A stretch of 34,792 nucleotides of DNA from Opitutaceae bacterium (GCA_028822375.1 JAPKDW010000015.1:1-34792), one strand, 5' to 3'; shown: positions 1 through 8,418, counted from the first letter of the stretch. Notes: generated by a model not told the origin, from the sequence alone. Made by a program: numbers and translations.

Positions 1-1450
1 TAAACGCTTCGCGCTCTTTTTCGAGCGATGCGAGGGCTTCTTCCTCTGAGACGGTGTTTGCTGGAGTGAGGAGGCTGACGAGTATGCAGAATACCGTGGA
101 TACGACGACCGATGGGATTGTGACTCCACCGTAGATCGCTTTCCATTCTGAGTTGAATACGATAATAAGAGCGGTGGCCGATCCTGTGATCATGGCGGCG
201 ACTCCGCCTTGCCAGGTACAGCGCTTCCAGAATCTGCCAAACATGCAACAGACGAACATTCCGCTCATTACGATTCCGACCATGTCTTTGATGTAATCGA
301 AGATGTTGTCAGATAAAAGGGAGAATAGAACGGCGCACACTGATGTGAAGGTGGCTCCATAACGGGAGTAGGTAATTGCTTTTTCCTTAGGTGGCATCCT
401 GCCGGTGAAGAGGATAAAGAGGTCGCGCAGTAGGATTGAGGTGCCGGCAATCGCATCGGAACTGGCAGATGAGATGACCGCGCTTAATCCTGCTATCAAT
501 ACGATGATACCGATGCTGGCCGGAAGAATCGTGGTGACGAGTTCGGGGAATGCATGATCTGCTTTTGTTAATCCTGGTACGAGATTGAAGGCGGTGATTC
601 CGATGATGACCGGAATGATGGCAAACAGCAGGTACATGAACCCTGAGATGTAGAGGCTCTTCTGGGCCGTGCCTTTATCTTTGGATGAATAGATGCGCTG
701 TCTGAATGAAGGGACAGTCACCACGCTAATAAAGATGCTTATCACCACGGTTAACGAAGCAAGGATGTTGTCGGAATCCAAAAACGCGAAATAACGTCCG
801 TTGAAAATTGCGTCTGAATGGTTCCACGCATCGATCTTATTGAGGCAAAGAAAACCCATCAGGATAAATCCGAAAAACAGAATGACCGCTTGAATTGTAT
901 CGGTCCAGACGACTGCGGTATAGCCGCCGATGATCACGTAGATAGTAAATGCCGAGGCTACGATAATTTTGGCGGTTGTCATATCGATTCCGGCAATCCA
1001 GTTCAAATAAAGACTTCCGCCCAAGATATGAGTGCCAAGCCAGCCAACCGATGCGAAGAAAATGATGAGGGCGACGATGCCTTTGATTAAGCGATTTCCG
1101 CCGTAGTAAAACGAAATCTCTTCCGAGAGTGTCATGAAATTATACTTACGTACGTCTGCGAAGAATTTGGCTAAAAAGAAAAGCCCCGCTGCTCCGCCGA
1201 TTGCAAACAAGGCGCCAGCCCAGCCGTGTGTGTAGGCTTTTCCGACCGCTCCCATGCTAGAGCCTGTTCCGACCATTGTCGCGATAGTGGTTCCCAGTAT
1301 TAAGAGGAACGGGACGCTACGGCCTCCGAGGAGAAAATCGTCGCCAGTTTTTTGTTTTCGCGAAACCCACCAGCCGAGTACGACCATTGCTACGATGTAG
1401 ATGCTAAAGCATATCAGGAAGAGATCTTTGTCGAAATTCGATTCATTCAT
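1..1450 (-). CDS. Solute:sodium symporter (SSS family), C-terminus cut by window edge
   Basis: My reading of the minus strand from the ATG at 1448-1450 gives an uninterrupted frame of 483 codons running off the left edge. The protein opens with a short acidic leader and a first membrane helix. It then has the family-typical segment GDDFLLGGRSVPF and a glycine/threonine-rich second helix (GTTIATMVGTGSSMGAVGKA), followed by about ten more hydrophobic helices including YVIIGGYTAVVWTDTIQAVI, which is very typical of the SSS family. The last visible residues are a charged cytoplasmic stretch, so probably only the end is missing. Members of this family import sugars, acids or amino acids with sodium across the inner membrane. 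The substrate cannot be read here; the aldo/keto reductase 98 bases upstream on the same strand suggests a carbonyl compound or sugar. No clear Shine-Dalgarno precedes the start. Confidence 0.9.
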   Translation of the reverse strand, partial: MNESNFDKDLFLICFSIYIVAMVVLGWWVSRKQKTGDDFLLGGRSVPFLLILGTTIATMVGTGSSMGAVGKAYTHGWAGALFAIGGAAGLFFLAKFFADVRKYNFMTLSEEISFYYGGNRLIKGIVALIIFFASVGWLGTHILGGSLYLNWIAGIDMTTAKIIVASAFTIYVIIGGYTAVVWTDTIQAVILFFGFILMGFLCLNKIDAWNHSDAIFNGRYFAFLDSDNILASLTVVISIFISVVTVPSFRQRIYSSKDKGTAQKSLYISGFMYLLFAIIPVIIGITAFNLVPGLTKADHAFPELVTTILPASIGIIVLIAGLSAVISSASSDAIAGTSILLRDLFILFTGRMPPKEKAITYSRYGATFTSVCAVLFSLLSDNIFDYIKDMVGIVMSGMFVCCMFGRFWKRCTWQGGVAAMITGSATALIIVFNSEWKAIYGGVTIPSVVVSTVFCILVSLLTPANTVSEEEALASLEKEREAF

Positions 1451-1548
1451 AGTCTATAGAGAAGATGGGTATTGGGTTGAGGAAAAGGGGAGGGAGCTGA
1501 TCGTTGGTTGGGTTGCTCGGCATAGCGCTTAACACGCGACAACAGGAT

Positions 1549-2457
1549 TCAATCGCTTGAAGTTATGCTAAAAATGTTTTCTAGAGCAGCTTTGGTTTCG
1601 GCGTCGAGGGTGACGCTTTTGCAGGAAGCAGCGGCTTCTGCTTGGCTTGGGGTGCGGCAGCCTAAGATCGCCGCGGTGACTCCGGAAATCGAAGTGACCC
1701 AGGCTACGACGAGTTGTTGGAGTGTGAGGCCCTGAGATTGGGCGAGCTTTTGCGTGGCTTGGACTTGTTGGTTGATAACGCCCAGGTGGGGTTCTTGGAA
1801 ATTAGGATCGGCTTTTCGGTGATCGTCGCTTGGAAGCGAATTGACATAAGCGGGAGTGACTTTACCCAGGAGGAGTCCTTTTTGCATGGGACTATAGGCG
1901 AGGACTTGGATGTTTTGCTCGCGGCAAAAAGGAACGATGGAGTCGAGTAGTGATGGTTCTAGAAGACTCAGTGGCGATTGAAGCGTATCGATCGACATGA
2001 TCGGCTGACAGCGTTTGAGTTGTTCTACGCTGAAATTGGATACGCCCGCGTAGCGAAGCTTTCCGGCTTGTTTTAAGTCCGCAACCGTACTCCAGGCTTC
2101 TTCGATGCCTTCGTCGGGAATTGGCCAATGGACTTGGTAGAGATCGATGACGTCCGTTTTCAGTCGCCGGAGACTGTCTTCGCATTCTTTGCGTTTTTCG
2201 TTCCAGCAGCGACCAAGTTTGGTGGCAACGAATGGTCTCTCGGCGAGTCCGGCGAGCGTGTTGCCGACAACGGTTTCGGCGACGCCTAGACCGTAGGCAG
2301 GAGCTGTATCGATCCAGTTGATACCAGAATCGAGGGCTTTGCAAATGGTAGCAATGGAGGTTTCGTCGTCTTGCGGCCCCCAGCTGGCTTTCCAGTCGGC
2401 TCCACCCATGGCGAATGTGCCAAGACCGATGGAGCTGATTTCAGATTCGATAGGCAT
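1549..2457 (-). CDS. Aldo/keto reductase
   Basis: This 302-residue protein is a complete NADP(H)-type aldo/keto reductase of the usual length. The catalytic tetrad is visible as Asp50 and Tyr55 (WIDTAPAYG), Lys80 (ATKLG) and His110 (YQVHWP). The barrel strand VSNFS, the ASP-like segment LAYSPMQKGLL and the cofactor-loop segment AAILGCRTPSQ follow in the normal order. It should interconvert a sugar or aldehyde and its alcohol or lactone in the cytoplasm; the substrate is unknown, though related enzymes act on fucose- or galactose-like sugars. It sits upstream of the SSS symporter on the same strand and may be cotranscribed. Its start codon directly abuts a tandem GGGTGAA-type repeat with a pyrimidine-rich mRNA sense, so there is no Shine-Dalgarno sequence. 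Confidence 0.92.
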   Translation of the reverse strand: MPIESEISSIGLGTFAMGGADWKASWGPQDDETSIATICKALDSGINWIDTAPAYGLGVAETVVGNTLAGLAERPFVATKLGRCWNEKRKECEDSLRRLKTDVIDLYQVHWPIPDEGIEEAWSTVADLKQAGKLRYAGVSNFSVEQLKRCQPIMSIDTLQSPLSLLEPSLLDSIVPFCREQNIQVLAYSPMQKGLLLGKVTPAYVNSLPSDDHRKADPNFQEPHLGVINQQVQATQKLAQSQGLTLQQLVVAWVTSISGVTAAILGCRTPSQAEAAASCKSVTLDAETKAALENIFSITSSD

Positions 2458-2459
2458 GG

Positions 2460-2559
2460 GTGAAGGGAGGATGAAGGATGAAGGGAGAAGGGTGAAGGGT
2501 GAAGGGTGAAGGGTGAAGGGTGAAGGGAGGATGAGGGGTGAAGGGAGGATGAAGGATGA
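2460..2559. repeat. Tandem heptamer (GTGAAGG-like) repeat upstream of aldo/keto reductase
   Basis: About 100 bases are built from GAAGGG, GAAGGGT and GAAGGATG units. The core near 2490-2526 is roughly five perfect tandem copies of the 7-mer TGAAGGG, flanked by degenerate GAAGGGAGGATG units. In the transcript of the reductase, which runs on the minus strand, this becomes an almost pure C/T/A leader ending at the start codon. Such tracts are prone to copy-number change by slippage. Confidence 0.9.
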
Positions 2560-2569
2560 AATGTGTTTT

Positions 2570-2609
2570 TGAAAAAAATAAAAAAGGAGGACCGGGTTGG
2601 TCCTCCTTT
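2570..2609 (-). terminator. Rho-independent terminator of the alpha/beta hydrolase gene
   Basis: A perfect 11-base-pair stem is formed by AAAGGAGGACC (2583-2593) and GGTCCTCCTTT (2599-2609) with a five-base loop. On the minus strand it is followed by TTTATTTTTTTC, a strong uridine tract. It lies 20 bases after the stop codon of the hydrolase. This is the clearest intrinsic terminator in the window. It separates the hydrolase from the reductase and symporter downstream. Confidence 0.9.
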
Positions 2610-2629
2610 GGTGAAGTTTGGGCTGGTGA

Positions 2630-3433
2630 TTAGTGGGCGTTAAGCCATTCGAGGATTCTCGGATTGAAGTCGTCCATTTTCTCGAAGTGGAATGCGTGGC
2701 CGGCGTCGTCGTAGAAATGAGTATCGCAGTTCGGGATGGCTGCGGCTACTTCTTTACCCATCCAGATAGGGGTGAAGATGTCGTCCTTGCCACCGATGAC
2801 CAGGCACGGTTGGGAGATCTTTCCGAGCTGATCGTACACGTTGTGATTGATACAGGCGGCGGCTTGACCTTCGAGGCCGTGAAGCGGTTGAGGAGTTGGT
2901 CCGTTTGCGAAACCTTGGCGACCTTCTAGCAATCCTTCGTGAAAACCGTCATCGTCCCAAGCTGGCTTCGTGAATATGAGTAGCTGTATCCATTCCATGA
3001 ATTGAGCAGGAGAAAGGTGGGCGAAGCATGCCTTCATGTGTTCGAAGGTCGACTTCGCGTAGCGGTCGCAACGAGCCCAAGGACACATGAGCACTGCGCT
3101 TTTCACTTTTTGAGGATGACGCAGGCAAAGTTGTTGGGCGATGATGGATCCCATGGAAACGCCGACGACGCGCGCGGATTCGATTCCAAGCGCATCCATA
3201 AGGCCAGCGTAGTCATCGGCCATCGTGGCGCTGTCGTAGTCGCCTTCAGGTTTGTCGGTGAGTCCAATGCCGCGATTGTCGACCAGAATGCAGCGATAGT
3301 TTTGGCTCCAGAGATCGGCATGGGCTTCCCAAACGCCGCCAGGCGCAGTGATGCCCATGATGAGAATGAGAGGATCGCCGCTGCCGCGTTCCTCGTAGTT
3401 CATTTGGATTCCGTTAGATTGAATGAGTGGCAT
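2630..3433 (-). CDS. Alpha/beta hydrolase
   Basis: A 267-residue single-domain alpha/beta hydrolase. The nucleophile elbow GVSMGS places the catalytic Ser at residue 93. The acid is Asp217 or Asp218 in GGKDDIF, and the base is His246 in AGHAFHFE. The oxyanion segment MGITAPGG and the VDNRGIGLTDKP strand match the lactonase and esterase subgroups (3-oxoadipate enol-lactonase-like). Cytoplasmic: no signal peptide. It is transcribed divergently from the hexuronate genes uxaE-uxaC across a 285-base gap, so a role in lactone or ester cleavage during sugar-acid breakdown is possible but is inference. The start ATG has no clear ribosome-binding site. A strong terminator follows the gene, so it is probably monocistronic. 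Confidence 0.9.
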   Translation of the reverse strand: MPLIQSNGIQMNYEERGSGDPLILIMGITAPGGVWEAHADLWSQNYRCILVDNRGIGLTDKPEGDYDSATMADDYAGLMDALGIESARVVGVSMGSIIAQQLCLRHPQKVKSAVLMCPWARCDRYAKSTFEHMKACFAHLSPAQFMEWIQLLIFTKPAWDDDGFHEGLLEGRQGFANGPTPQPLHGLEGQAAACINHNVYDQLGKISQPCLVIGGKDDIFTPIWMGKEVAAAIPNCDTHFYDDAGHAFHFEKMDDFNPRILEWLNAH

Positions 3434-3718
3434 AGTGATGAGAGAATGAAGGTTCGTTAAGGTGGTAAAGGATGAGTCATTTTCGAGGACTCAAGTAATG
3501 AACGGATTTTGGAAACTTGCTCGATGGCTATCAAGGATTTAAATGATAAACTTTGGGCGTTCAGAGAGAGGGATTAAAATGACCTCGGTGAACGTGTTTT
3601 ACGATTTTGCGCTTTCATTTTTGTAAAAAACGCGATTGGGTGTTGCTTTGAATCCAACACGTGTAGGGACTGGAGCTTTTCTTCGTTTTTTTCACTCTGG
3701 ATATTTGGCAATTTTTCT
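3434..3718. promoter_or_regulatory. Divergent intergenic region between hydrolase and uxaE
   Basis: This 285-base AT-rich gap must hold the promoters for both divergent genes. A small inverted repeat, GTGTTG (3640-3645) and CAACAC (3655-3660) with a nine-base spacer, overlaps a CACGTG palindrome and lies about 60 bases before the uxaE start. It could be a regulator site, but a match this short is weak evidence. I could not assign convincing -35 and -10 boxes. Confidence 0.3.
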
Positions 3719-5584
3719 ATGAAACCCATCAATCGATTTCTTTTAGATAATAATATCCGGATTGCTCGGAATCCCTGCGTCAGTCCTGACTTTTGTTTGG
3801 ATTGGGATGAGTTAAAAGGCCATTTGGCAACAGGCGAGGGAATCGTTGTTCACGATAAAAGCGTGTTCGAGACGACTGCAGGCAAGTGGGCGGTTGTTGA
3901 GAACGCTAATGGCGATCACGCTTGGCGCTTGAGCGTAGGTTCGGGTGACGGTTCAGAAACGGGACTTTCGGATAGAGCGGAGATTGGTGAGTTTATTTAT
4001 TTTCCGGCAAGCTTGGAGAATCTGATTGCGATCAAGAATCGAGTACAGGAGGTCAATCCCAGGAGCGCTATCTTTCCCAGCGCAGGTGGCAATCTCGGGA
4101 AAAGCACATTGGGGATCGGCGCCCGTTTCACGACGTTACATTGGCCGGGCGTCGATTGGGCGATGGCTAATTTGGGTATCGGAATGACCGCAAATCAAAA
4201 CAGCATTCCGCGGGAGTTGGTATACGACGTGGATGTGATGCTCGCTGACGAGTTGGACACGGTGCCATTTCCGTTTATCGGAACGAATGTTCCCGAAGGA
4301 CACCAGGGTCAATCAGTTGAAGGAATGAGCCATGGTTGTGTGATGGCGAAGTTGAAGACCGGATTTCATCAACGTGGGATAGCGTGGAGCTTTAATGCGG
4401 ACCATCAGCCGATCGGCGGAAAGTTCGATGTGAGGGAAGACCAATTGGTTACCGGTTGTTTGTTCGCGTCGTACATTACTTTCGATATCTCGCCAGAGTT
4501 GGCATTAACGCAATCGCCTGAGTCCGCTGCGGATCGACGCTCGTCCGTCGAATCGGAAATCGCTGCGAATTTAGTCTCGAATGTAGCTAAGCGGGTCGAA
4601 GGCGCTGGCTTGAGTTTGGATCAGGCAGAGTTGGATGCATTGCTGTGCTACGTTTGGCCGGCGATGAAGAAGATGAAGGTTCGCGATGAGAAGTATCGCC
4701 GAGCCCGCGAAGCAGCGTTTACGACGGAGGCGGGTTGCTCGTATTTACGCGAGTTGTCTATAGACGAACTTCCCGGACTGACCACACCGGAAACGACAGC
4801 AATCATGTTGGCCTTGTGCATCGAGATGGACATGCCGGTTCAGTTCGTGGCGCCGGCGTTTGGCTTTCAAAAGAACATGCCGTTTCCGAGTAACGATCGT
4901 TTGCGCGAGTTAGCGACAGCCCAATGGGAAGTTTGCAAGGCATTCGACGTTAGCATCGGCTTTCACTCGGGATCCGGAAAGTCGGCTGAAAACTATCAGG
5001 TAATGGGCGAGGTCACTGGAGGTAATCTGGAGATCAAGACCAGCGGCCGCTACACGTACGAAATGGGAATCGCTTTGCACGGGTCTGAAAATGCAGCGGA
5101 CCAGGTTTTGTGGAAGGATTGGCATGCGTTCACTTTAGAGCTAGCAGTAGCGGGCGCGTTTAGCGCTGAAGAGACCGAGCAAAAAATGGCTCGTGAGTTT
5201 ATCGTCGATGCTCTCGAATTCGAGAAAGTATCGACCGATGTGTTCGAGTCGCCTGATTCTTGTCGCGCTGCTCTGGAATCGTTGGTCCCGAATCCGGATC
5301 ACATGTTCTGGTTTGAATACAATTTCCTCTATGTTCTTGCAGCTAACGGAAAAGCTGAAAAAGCGTCGCTGGGCGATCACTCGGGAGCAGGCTACCGTCA
5401 ACGGGAACGTTTTTACACAATCAGCGACGAAGGGCAATTGCGTTTCGCTCGAAGAGTTGCTGAGTACATTGTGTTCTTGGCTCGCAATACGGGCTTGGCG
5501 AGCGCTGAGACCTGCGATGCGGCGATGAGTCGCTTGGAGGGTTATGCGAACTGGGATGCGTTTCTCGCAGATATCGCTGGTTAG
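3719..5584 (+). CDS. uxaE: Tagaturonate/fructuronate epimerase, UxaE family
   Basis: A 621-residue protein that I assign to the UxaE tagaturonate epimerase family from its C-terminal motifs and its neighbour. Diagnostic segments are FNADHQPIGGKFD (225-237), a likely metal-binding Asp/His pair, and IGFHSGSGKS (413-422), followed by the glycine-rich ending GGNLEIKTSGRYTYEMG. UxaE interconverts D-tagaturonate and D-fructuronate, joining the galacturonate and glucuronate branches of hexuronate breakdown in the cytoplasm. The next gene, 44 bases downstream on the same strand, is uronate isomerase, which makes the substrate of this enzyme; this strongly supports the call. The protein is longer than the approximately 480-500 residues I recall for the Thermotoga enzyme. 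The start ATG follows an AT-rich leader without Shine-Dalgarno. Confidence 0.78.
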   Translation: MKPINRFLLDNNIRIARNPCVSPDFCLDWDELKGHLATGEGIVVHDKSVFETTAGKWAVVENANGDHAWRLSVGSGDGSETGLSDRAEIGEFIYFPASLENLIAIKNRVQEVNPRSAIFPSAGGNLGKSTLGIGARFTTLHWPGVDWAMANLGIGMTANQNSIPRELVYDVDVMLADELDTVPFPFIGTNVPEGHQGQSVEGMSHGCVMAKLKTGFHQRGIAWSFNADHQPIGGKFDVREDQLVTGCLFASYITFDISPELALTQSPESAADRRSSVESEIAANLVSNVAKRVEGAGLSLDQAELDALLCYVWPAMKKMKVRDEKYRRAREAAFTTEAGCSYLRELSIDELPGLTTPETTAIMLALCIEMDMPVQFVAPAFGFQKNMPFPSNDRLRELATAQWEVCKAFDVSIGFHSGSGKSAENYQVMGEVTGGNLEIKTSGRYTYEMGIALHGSENAADQVLWKDWHAFTLELAVAGAFSAEETEQKMAREFIVDALEFEKVSTDVFESPDSCRAALESLVPNPDHMFWFEYNFLYVLAANGKAEKASLGDHSGAGYRQRERFYTISDEGQLRFARRVAEYIVFLARNTGLASAETCDAAMSRLEGYANWDAFLADIAG

Positions 5585-5628
5585 TTTTTCGATCACTTAG
5601 ACCTTCGTTAATTAGTATCCAAAATTTT

Positions 5629-7032
5629 ATGTCATTTATTCACGACGATTTTCTTTTACAAAGCGATGCCGCGAGCGAGCTGTATCACAACTACGCGAAA
5701 GACGAGCCAATCTACGACTACCACTGTCATTTGCCGCCGCAGGATGTCGCTACCAATCGTCGGTTTTCAAATTTGTATGAGATTTGGCTAGAGGGCGATC
5801 ACTACAAGTGGCGAGCTATGCGAGCGAATGGCGTGCCCGAAGAGCTCTGTACCGGCGATGCGGATCCGTTCGACAAGTTCATGGCGTGGTGCAAAACGGT
5901 ACCGCATACTCTGCGGAATCCATTGTATCATTGGAGCCACTTGGAGCTTAAACGTTATTTCGGTATCGATTTGTTGATCAACGAAGATACGGCCAAGGAA
6001 ATTTGGGATACGACGAGCGAGCTTCTTAAATCGGAAGCTCTAAGCGCTCATGGAATTTTGAAGGACTTCAAGGTAAAGGTGATCGGTACGACCGATGATC
6101 CGATTGACAATTTGGAGCATCATCAGGCAATTCAGTTATTAGATTTGGATACGAAAGTCGTTCCGACCTTTCGCCCTGACAAGGGGTTGATGGTTGATAC
6201 TCCGGAGGCGTTTAATGCCTGGACGGATCGTTTGTCCGAAGTGTCGGGAGTTTCTGTGAGCTCTTTCGATGCATTCTTGGAAGCTCTCAAGTCGCGTCAT
6301 GATTTCTTTCATGAAATGGGAGGTCGTTTGACGGATCATGGGCTCGAGCGTTGCTTTCATGCGGAAACGAGTCTGAGCGCGGTCAGTGTGATCTTTTCGA
6401 AGGCTCGCGGGGGCGTGGCGGCTTCGGTTGACGAGAAGGAGCAGTTCGCGTTTTACGTGATGCGCGAGCTTGGTCGTTGGAATGCGGAGAAGAACTGGAC
6501 GATGCAGCTTCATTTGGGAGCAATGCGGGCTAATAATACACGCATGTTCAAGGAGCTCGGTGCTGATACGGGATTCGATTCGGTTGGCGATCTTCCGCAA
6601 GTGGCGAAGTTGAGGAGCTTTTTCGATAGTTTGGAACAGACTGGGCAATTGCCGAAGTCGGTCGTCTATAATTTGAATTGGTCGGATAACTACGCGATCG
6701 CGACAATGTTGGGAAATTTCCAGGATGGCATAACGCCTGGCAAAATGCAGCTCGGGTCCGGGTGGTGGTTTTCGGATCAGAAGGAAGCGATGGAAGCTCA
6801 AATGAATGCGCTCTCGAACTTGGGGTTGATGTCTCGATTCGTGGGGATGTTGACCGATTCGCGTTCATTTCTGTCGTACCCGCGTCACGAGTATTTTCGC
6901 AGAGTCCTTTGCAATCTGATTGGCACGGATGTTGAGAACGGCGAGTTGCCGCGCGATATGGAATTAGTTGGAGGAATGGTTCGAAATATTTGTTTCGCGA
7001 ATGCGGAGAATTATTTTGGGATTACGAGCTGA
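5629..7032 (+). CDS. uxaC: Uronate (glucuronate/galacturonate) isomerase
   Basis: A 467-residue, full-length UxaC of the amidohydrolase superfamily. The N-terminal metal-binding His32-x-His34 is in YDYHCHLPPQD. The family-typical segments RAMRANGV, GTTDDPIDNLEHH, MQLHLGAMRANNTRMF and GMLTDSRSFLSYPRHEYFRR are all present in order. It converts D-glucuronate to D-fructuronate, or D-galacturonate to D-tagaturonate, the first cytoplasmic step of hexuronate breakdown. With uxaE upstream it forms a two-gene unit. No dehydrogenase (UxaB/UxuB), dehydratase or KDG kinase is in the window, so the pathway must be completed elsewhere. The start ATG is preceded by an AT-rich stretch without Shine-Dalgarno. 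A repeat A palindrome begins 16 bases after the stop. Confidence 0.96.
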   Translation: MSFIHDDFLLQSDAASELYHNYAKDEPIYDYHCHLPPQDVATNRRFSNLYEIWLEGDHYKWRAMRANGVPEELCTGDADPFDKFMAWCKTVPHTLRNPLYHWSHLELKRYFGIDLLINEDTAKEIWDTTSELLKSEALSAHGILKDFKVKVIGTTDDPIDNLEHHQAIQLLDLDTKVVPTFRPDKGLMVDTPEAFNAWTDRLSEVSGVSVSSFDAFLEALKSRHDFFHEMGGRLTDHGLERCFHAETSLSAVSVIFSKARGGVAASVDEKEQFAFYVMRELGRWNAEKNWTMQLHLGAMRANNTRMFKELGADTGFDSVGDLPQVAKLRSFFDSLEQTGQLPKSVVYNLNWSDNYAIATMLGNFQDGITPGKMQLGSGWWFSDQKEAMEAQMNALSNLGLMSRFVGMLTDSRSFLSYPRHEYFRRVLCNLIGTDVENGELPRDMELVGGMVRNICFANAENYFGITS

Positions 7033-7047
7033 GTATTTTCGATGTAT

Positions 7048-7119
7048 GAGCGGGTTTATCCCGCGATAGTTTAGCCTCTCAAAAGATAGAATTAGAAGAA
7101 TCGCGGGATAAACCCGCTC
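7048..7119. repeat. Palindromic repeat, family A (copy 1)
   Basis: Two perfect 19-base arms face each other: GAGCGGGTTTATCCCGCGA at 7048-7066 and its exact reverse complement at 7101-7119, with a 34-base spacer. A second copy is at 16462-16538. Each arm also contains an internal palindrome (GCGGG/CCCGC). It follows uxaC and could fold in the 3' untranslated RNA. Confidence 0.92.
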
Positions 7120-7503
7120 CTACAGGTTGGGGACATGGCGATTTCCAAATTATTGGAAACTCAAAAAGTTGTCCAAAGATCACCTTTTCAGGACCGATTG
7201 ATGTTGAGAGGGGTTGACGCGGCTCTCTCGGCGATAGAGCCCTACCTTTGGATAGAAATTCAAACCTTCTTTGGCGACGTAGGAGCCATCCTTATTTGTC
7301 TCGGCTCGCCGAGGCATCCTAGCGAAGCGATGACTCTTTTGCATTTTGAATGGCCTCACCGGCCTTCGGCCTAGGAGTCTCGCTTCGCGAGCCAATAAGG
7401 ACTCCCGACCAGTCGGGTGAATAAGGTTTTTTAGTTTTTCTTGAGGAATGTGAGGATTCAAATACGCGGCGCAAGTGCCGGCCCTACGCAATCCAACGAG
7501 CGT
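7120..7503. other. Gene-free stretch with small hairpins and half of a family B repeat
   Basis: No convincing gene is present; the open frame at 7135-7374 is a composite of repeat fragments. Visible structure includes the palindromes CCGGCCTTCGGCC, TCGCTTCGCGA and CCCGACCAGTCGGG. A solitary half of repeat B lies at 7463-7488 (starting ACGCGGCGCAAG, ending GGCCCTACG), beside the broken end of the gluconolactonase remnant. Confidence 0.6.
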
Positions 7504-7767
7504 CTAAAAGCCACGACCTTTAACCTTTGTTTGGACACGGCAGAGATACGTATCTGCCGTAATGTAAAGGACGGAGCCATCGCTCCAGGTGAAGCCGGAA
7601 GAAAGGACTTCGATTTTAGCGTCTGAGGCGACGAGCGAATCCATCTTTTTGTCAAATCGAAGCACTTCCCCAATCGATGGAAAATTGATCGAATCTTGAG
7701 CGTGGAGAAAACAAGGGAGGGCGATTATGATAGAAAGAAGGAATTTTGGTTTTGAAAACATAAGCAT
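7504..7767 (-). pseudogene. Truncated SMP-30/gluconolactonase-like protein (N-terminal fragment)
   Basis: The first 23 residues form a good signal peptide (MLMFSKPKFLLSIIIALPCF, then LHAQ). The following 40 residues, including SIGEVLRFDKKMDSLVA and AKIEVLSSGFTWSDGSV, match the start of secreted SMP-30/gluconolactonase proteins, in which a similar IEVLaeGFtWsEGPvW stretch leads into the six-bladed propeller. Here similarity ends right after WSDGSV, and the frame closes after about 20 more unrelated residues instead of some 300. The lost part abuts the half repeat B at 7463-7488, suggesting deletion at that point. Lactone hydrolysis would fit the sugar-acid theme, but the fragment cannot be active. 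It could alternatively be a recent small secreted protein, which I think unlikely. Confidence 0.7.
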
Positions 7768-7984
7768 CGAATAACCTTTGATTATTGGGATGTTAAGCCA
7801 ATTTTAGTGATTCGAAACGGTTGTATTGTACTAATATTGCCAATCCCGCTTTTTTTATTGGCGAATATTTAGTAGAAGTAGTACTTTGACTCATTCTTTG
7901 GTTCTGGTAAATGGCTATTAAGCACTTAGCCAGTTACTAATTGTTCTTAATAATAACTCCCTCGAAAAAATAAAAATCCCCTAT

Positions 7985-8301
7985 AAATTGTTTGCTGCGA
8001 TAATCCTAATCTTTCTATCGGCTTCAGTTGCCTCGGCGGATTTGGTGCCGGGGCCGCCAAGAGAAAGGGCAAGCAAATGGGAGCAGCTACTGCGATCGGC
8101 GGTATGGCGTTTATCAAGAAGACGACTGATCGGTCTTTGAGTAATGTGGACGACTATATCGTGTATTTGCAGGTCAAGCACAGCGGTAGTCTTAAGTACC
8201 AAAAAGCAATGGCTTCGGCGATGGCGCTTTACCCAGAGATGGAAGGCCGGACGGATATCGCGATGAAGAACGCTGCTAGAGCTGCTAAGAAGAAAAAATA
8301 G
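7985..8301 (+). pseudogene. Frameshifted small secreted protein
   Basis: Two partial reading frames join into one plausible protein. From 7985 one frame reads KLFAAIILIFLSASVASAD, a near-perfect signal peptide with an A-x-A cleavage site, but its start codon is missing: CTATAAATTG stands where CTATGAAATTG would be expected. The second frame, carrying the first internal ATG at 8077, continues as a glycine-rich segment (GAGAAKRKGKQMGAATAIGG) and a lysine-rich tail ending AARAAKKKK at 8301. One frame change near 8040 would fuse them into a protein of about 105 residues. I know no family for the mature part. If the 74-residue frame from 8077 is used alone it would be cytoplasmic. Sequencing error is an alternative explanation of the frameshift. 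Confidence 0.5.
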
Positions 8302-8310
8302 AATTTTTTT

Positions 8311-8418
8311 GCCCACGATGCAGCGAAGCGAAGATGGCAAAGCAATAGCACCAATTCTCACGAATCAAAATTATATTCTTCACTAGATTATTCGTGAAGA
8401 TTCGAGTGATTCGTGGGA
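8311..8418. repeat. Inverted repeat, family G (diverged copy)
   Basis: The element opens after a T-run with GCCCACGA and later has TTCTCACGAATC. It closes with TTCGTGAAGATTCGAGTGAT and TCGTGGG. The left arm is diverged relative to the copies at 24124 and 28136. It lies between convergent genes, so it may fold at the end of the sulfatase mRNA or of the small pseudogene transcript. Confidence 0.75.

Noticed and set aside
6139-6801. A 220-codon minus-strand frame opposite uxaC
   Set aside because: It is antisense to a well-conserved enzyme and its composition (Arg/His-rich, no domain) is that of a reverse-frame shadow.
7135-7374. A 79-codon plus-strand frame after uxaC
   Set aside because: It runs through repeat fragments and small palindromes and shows no protein-like pattern.
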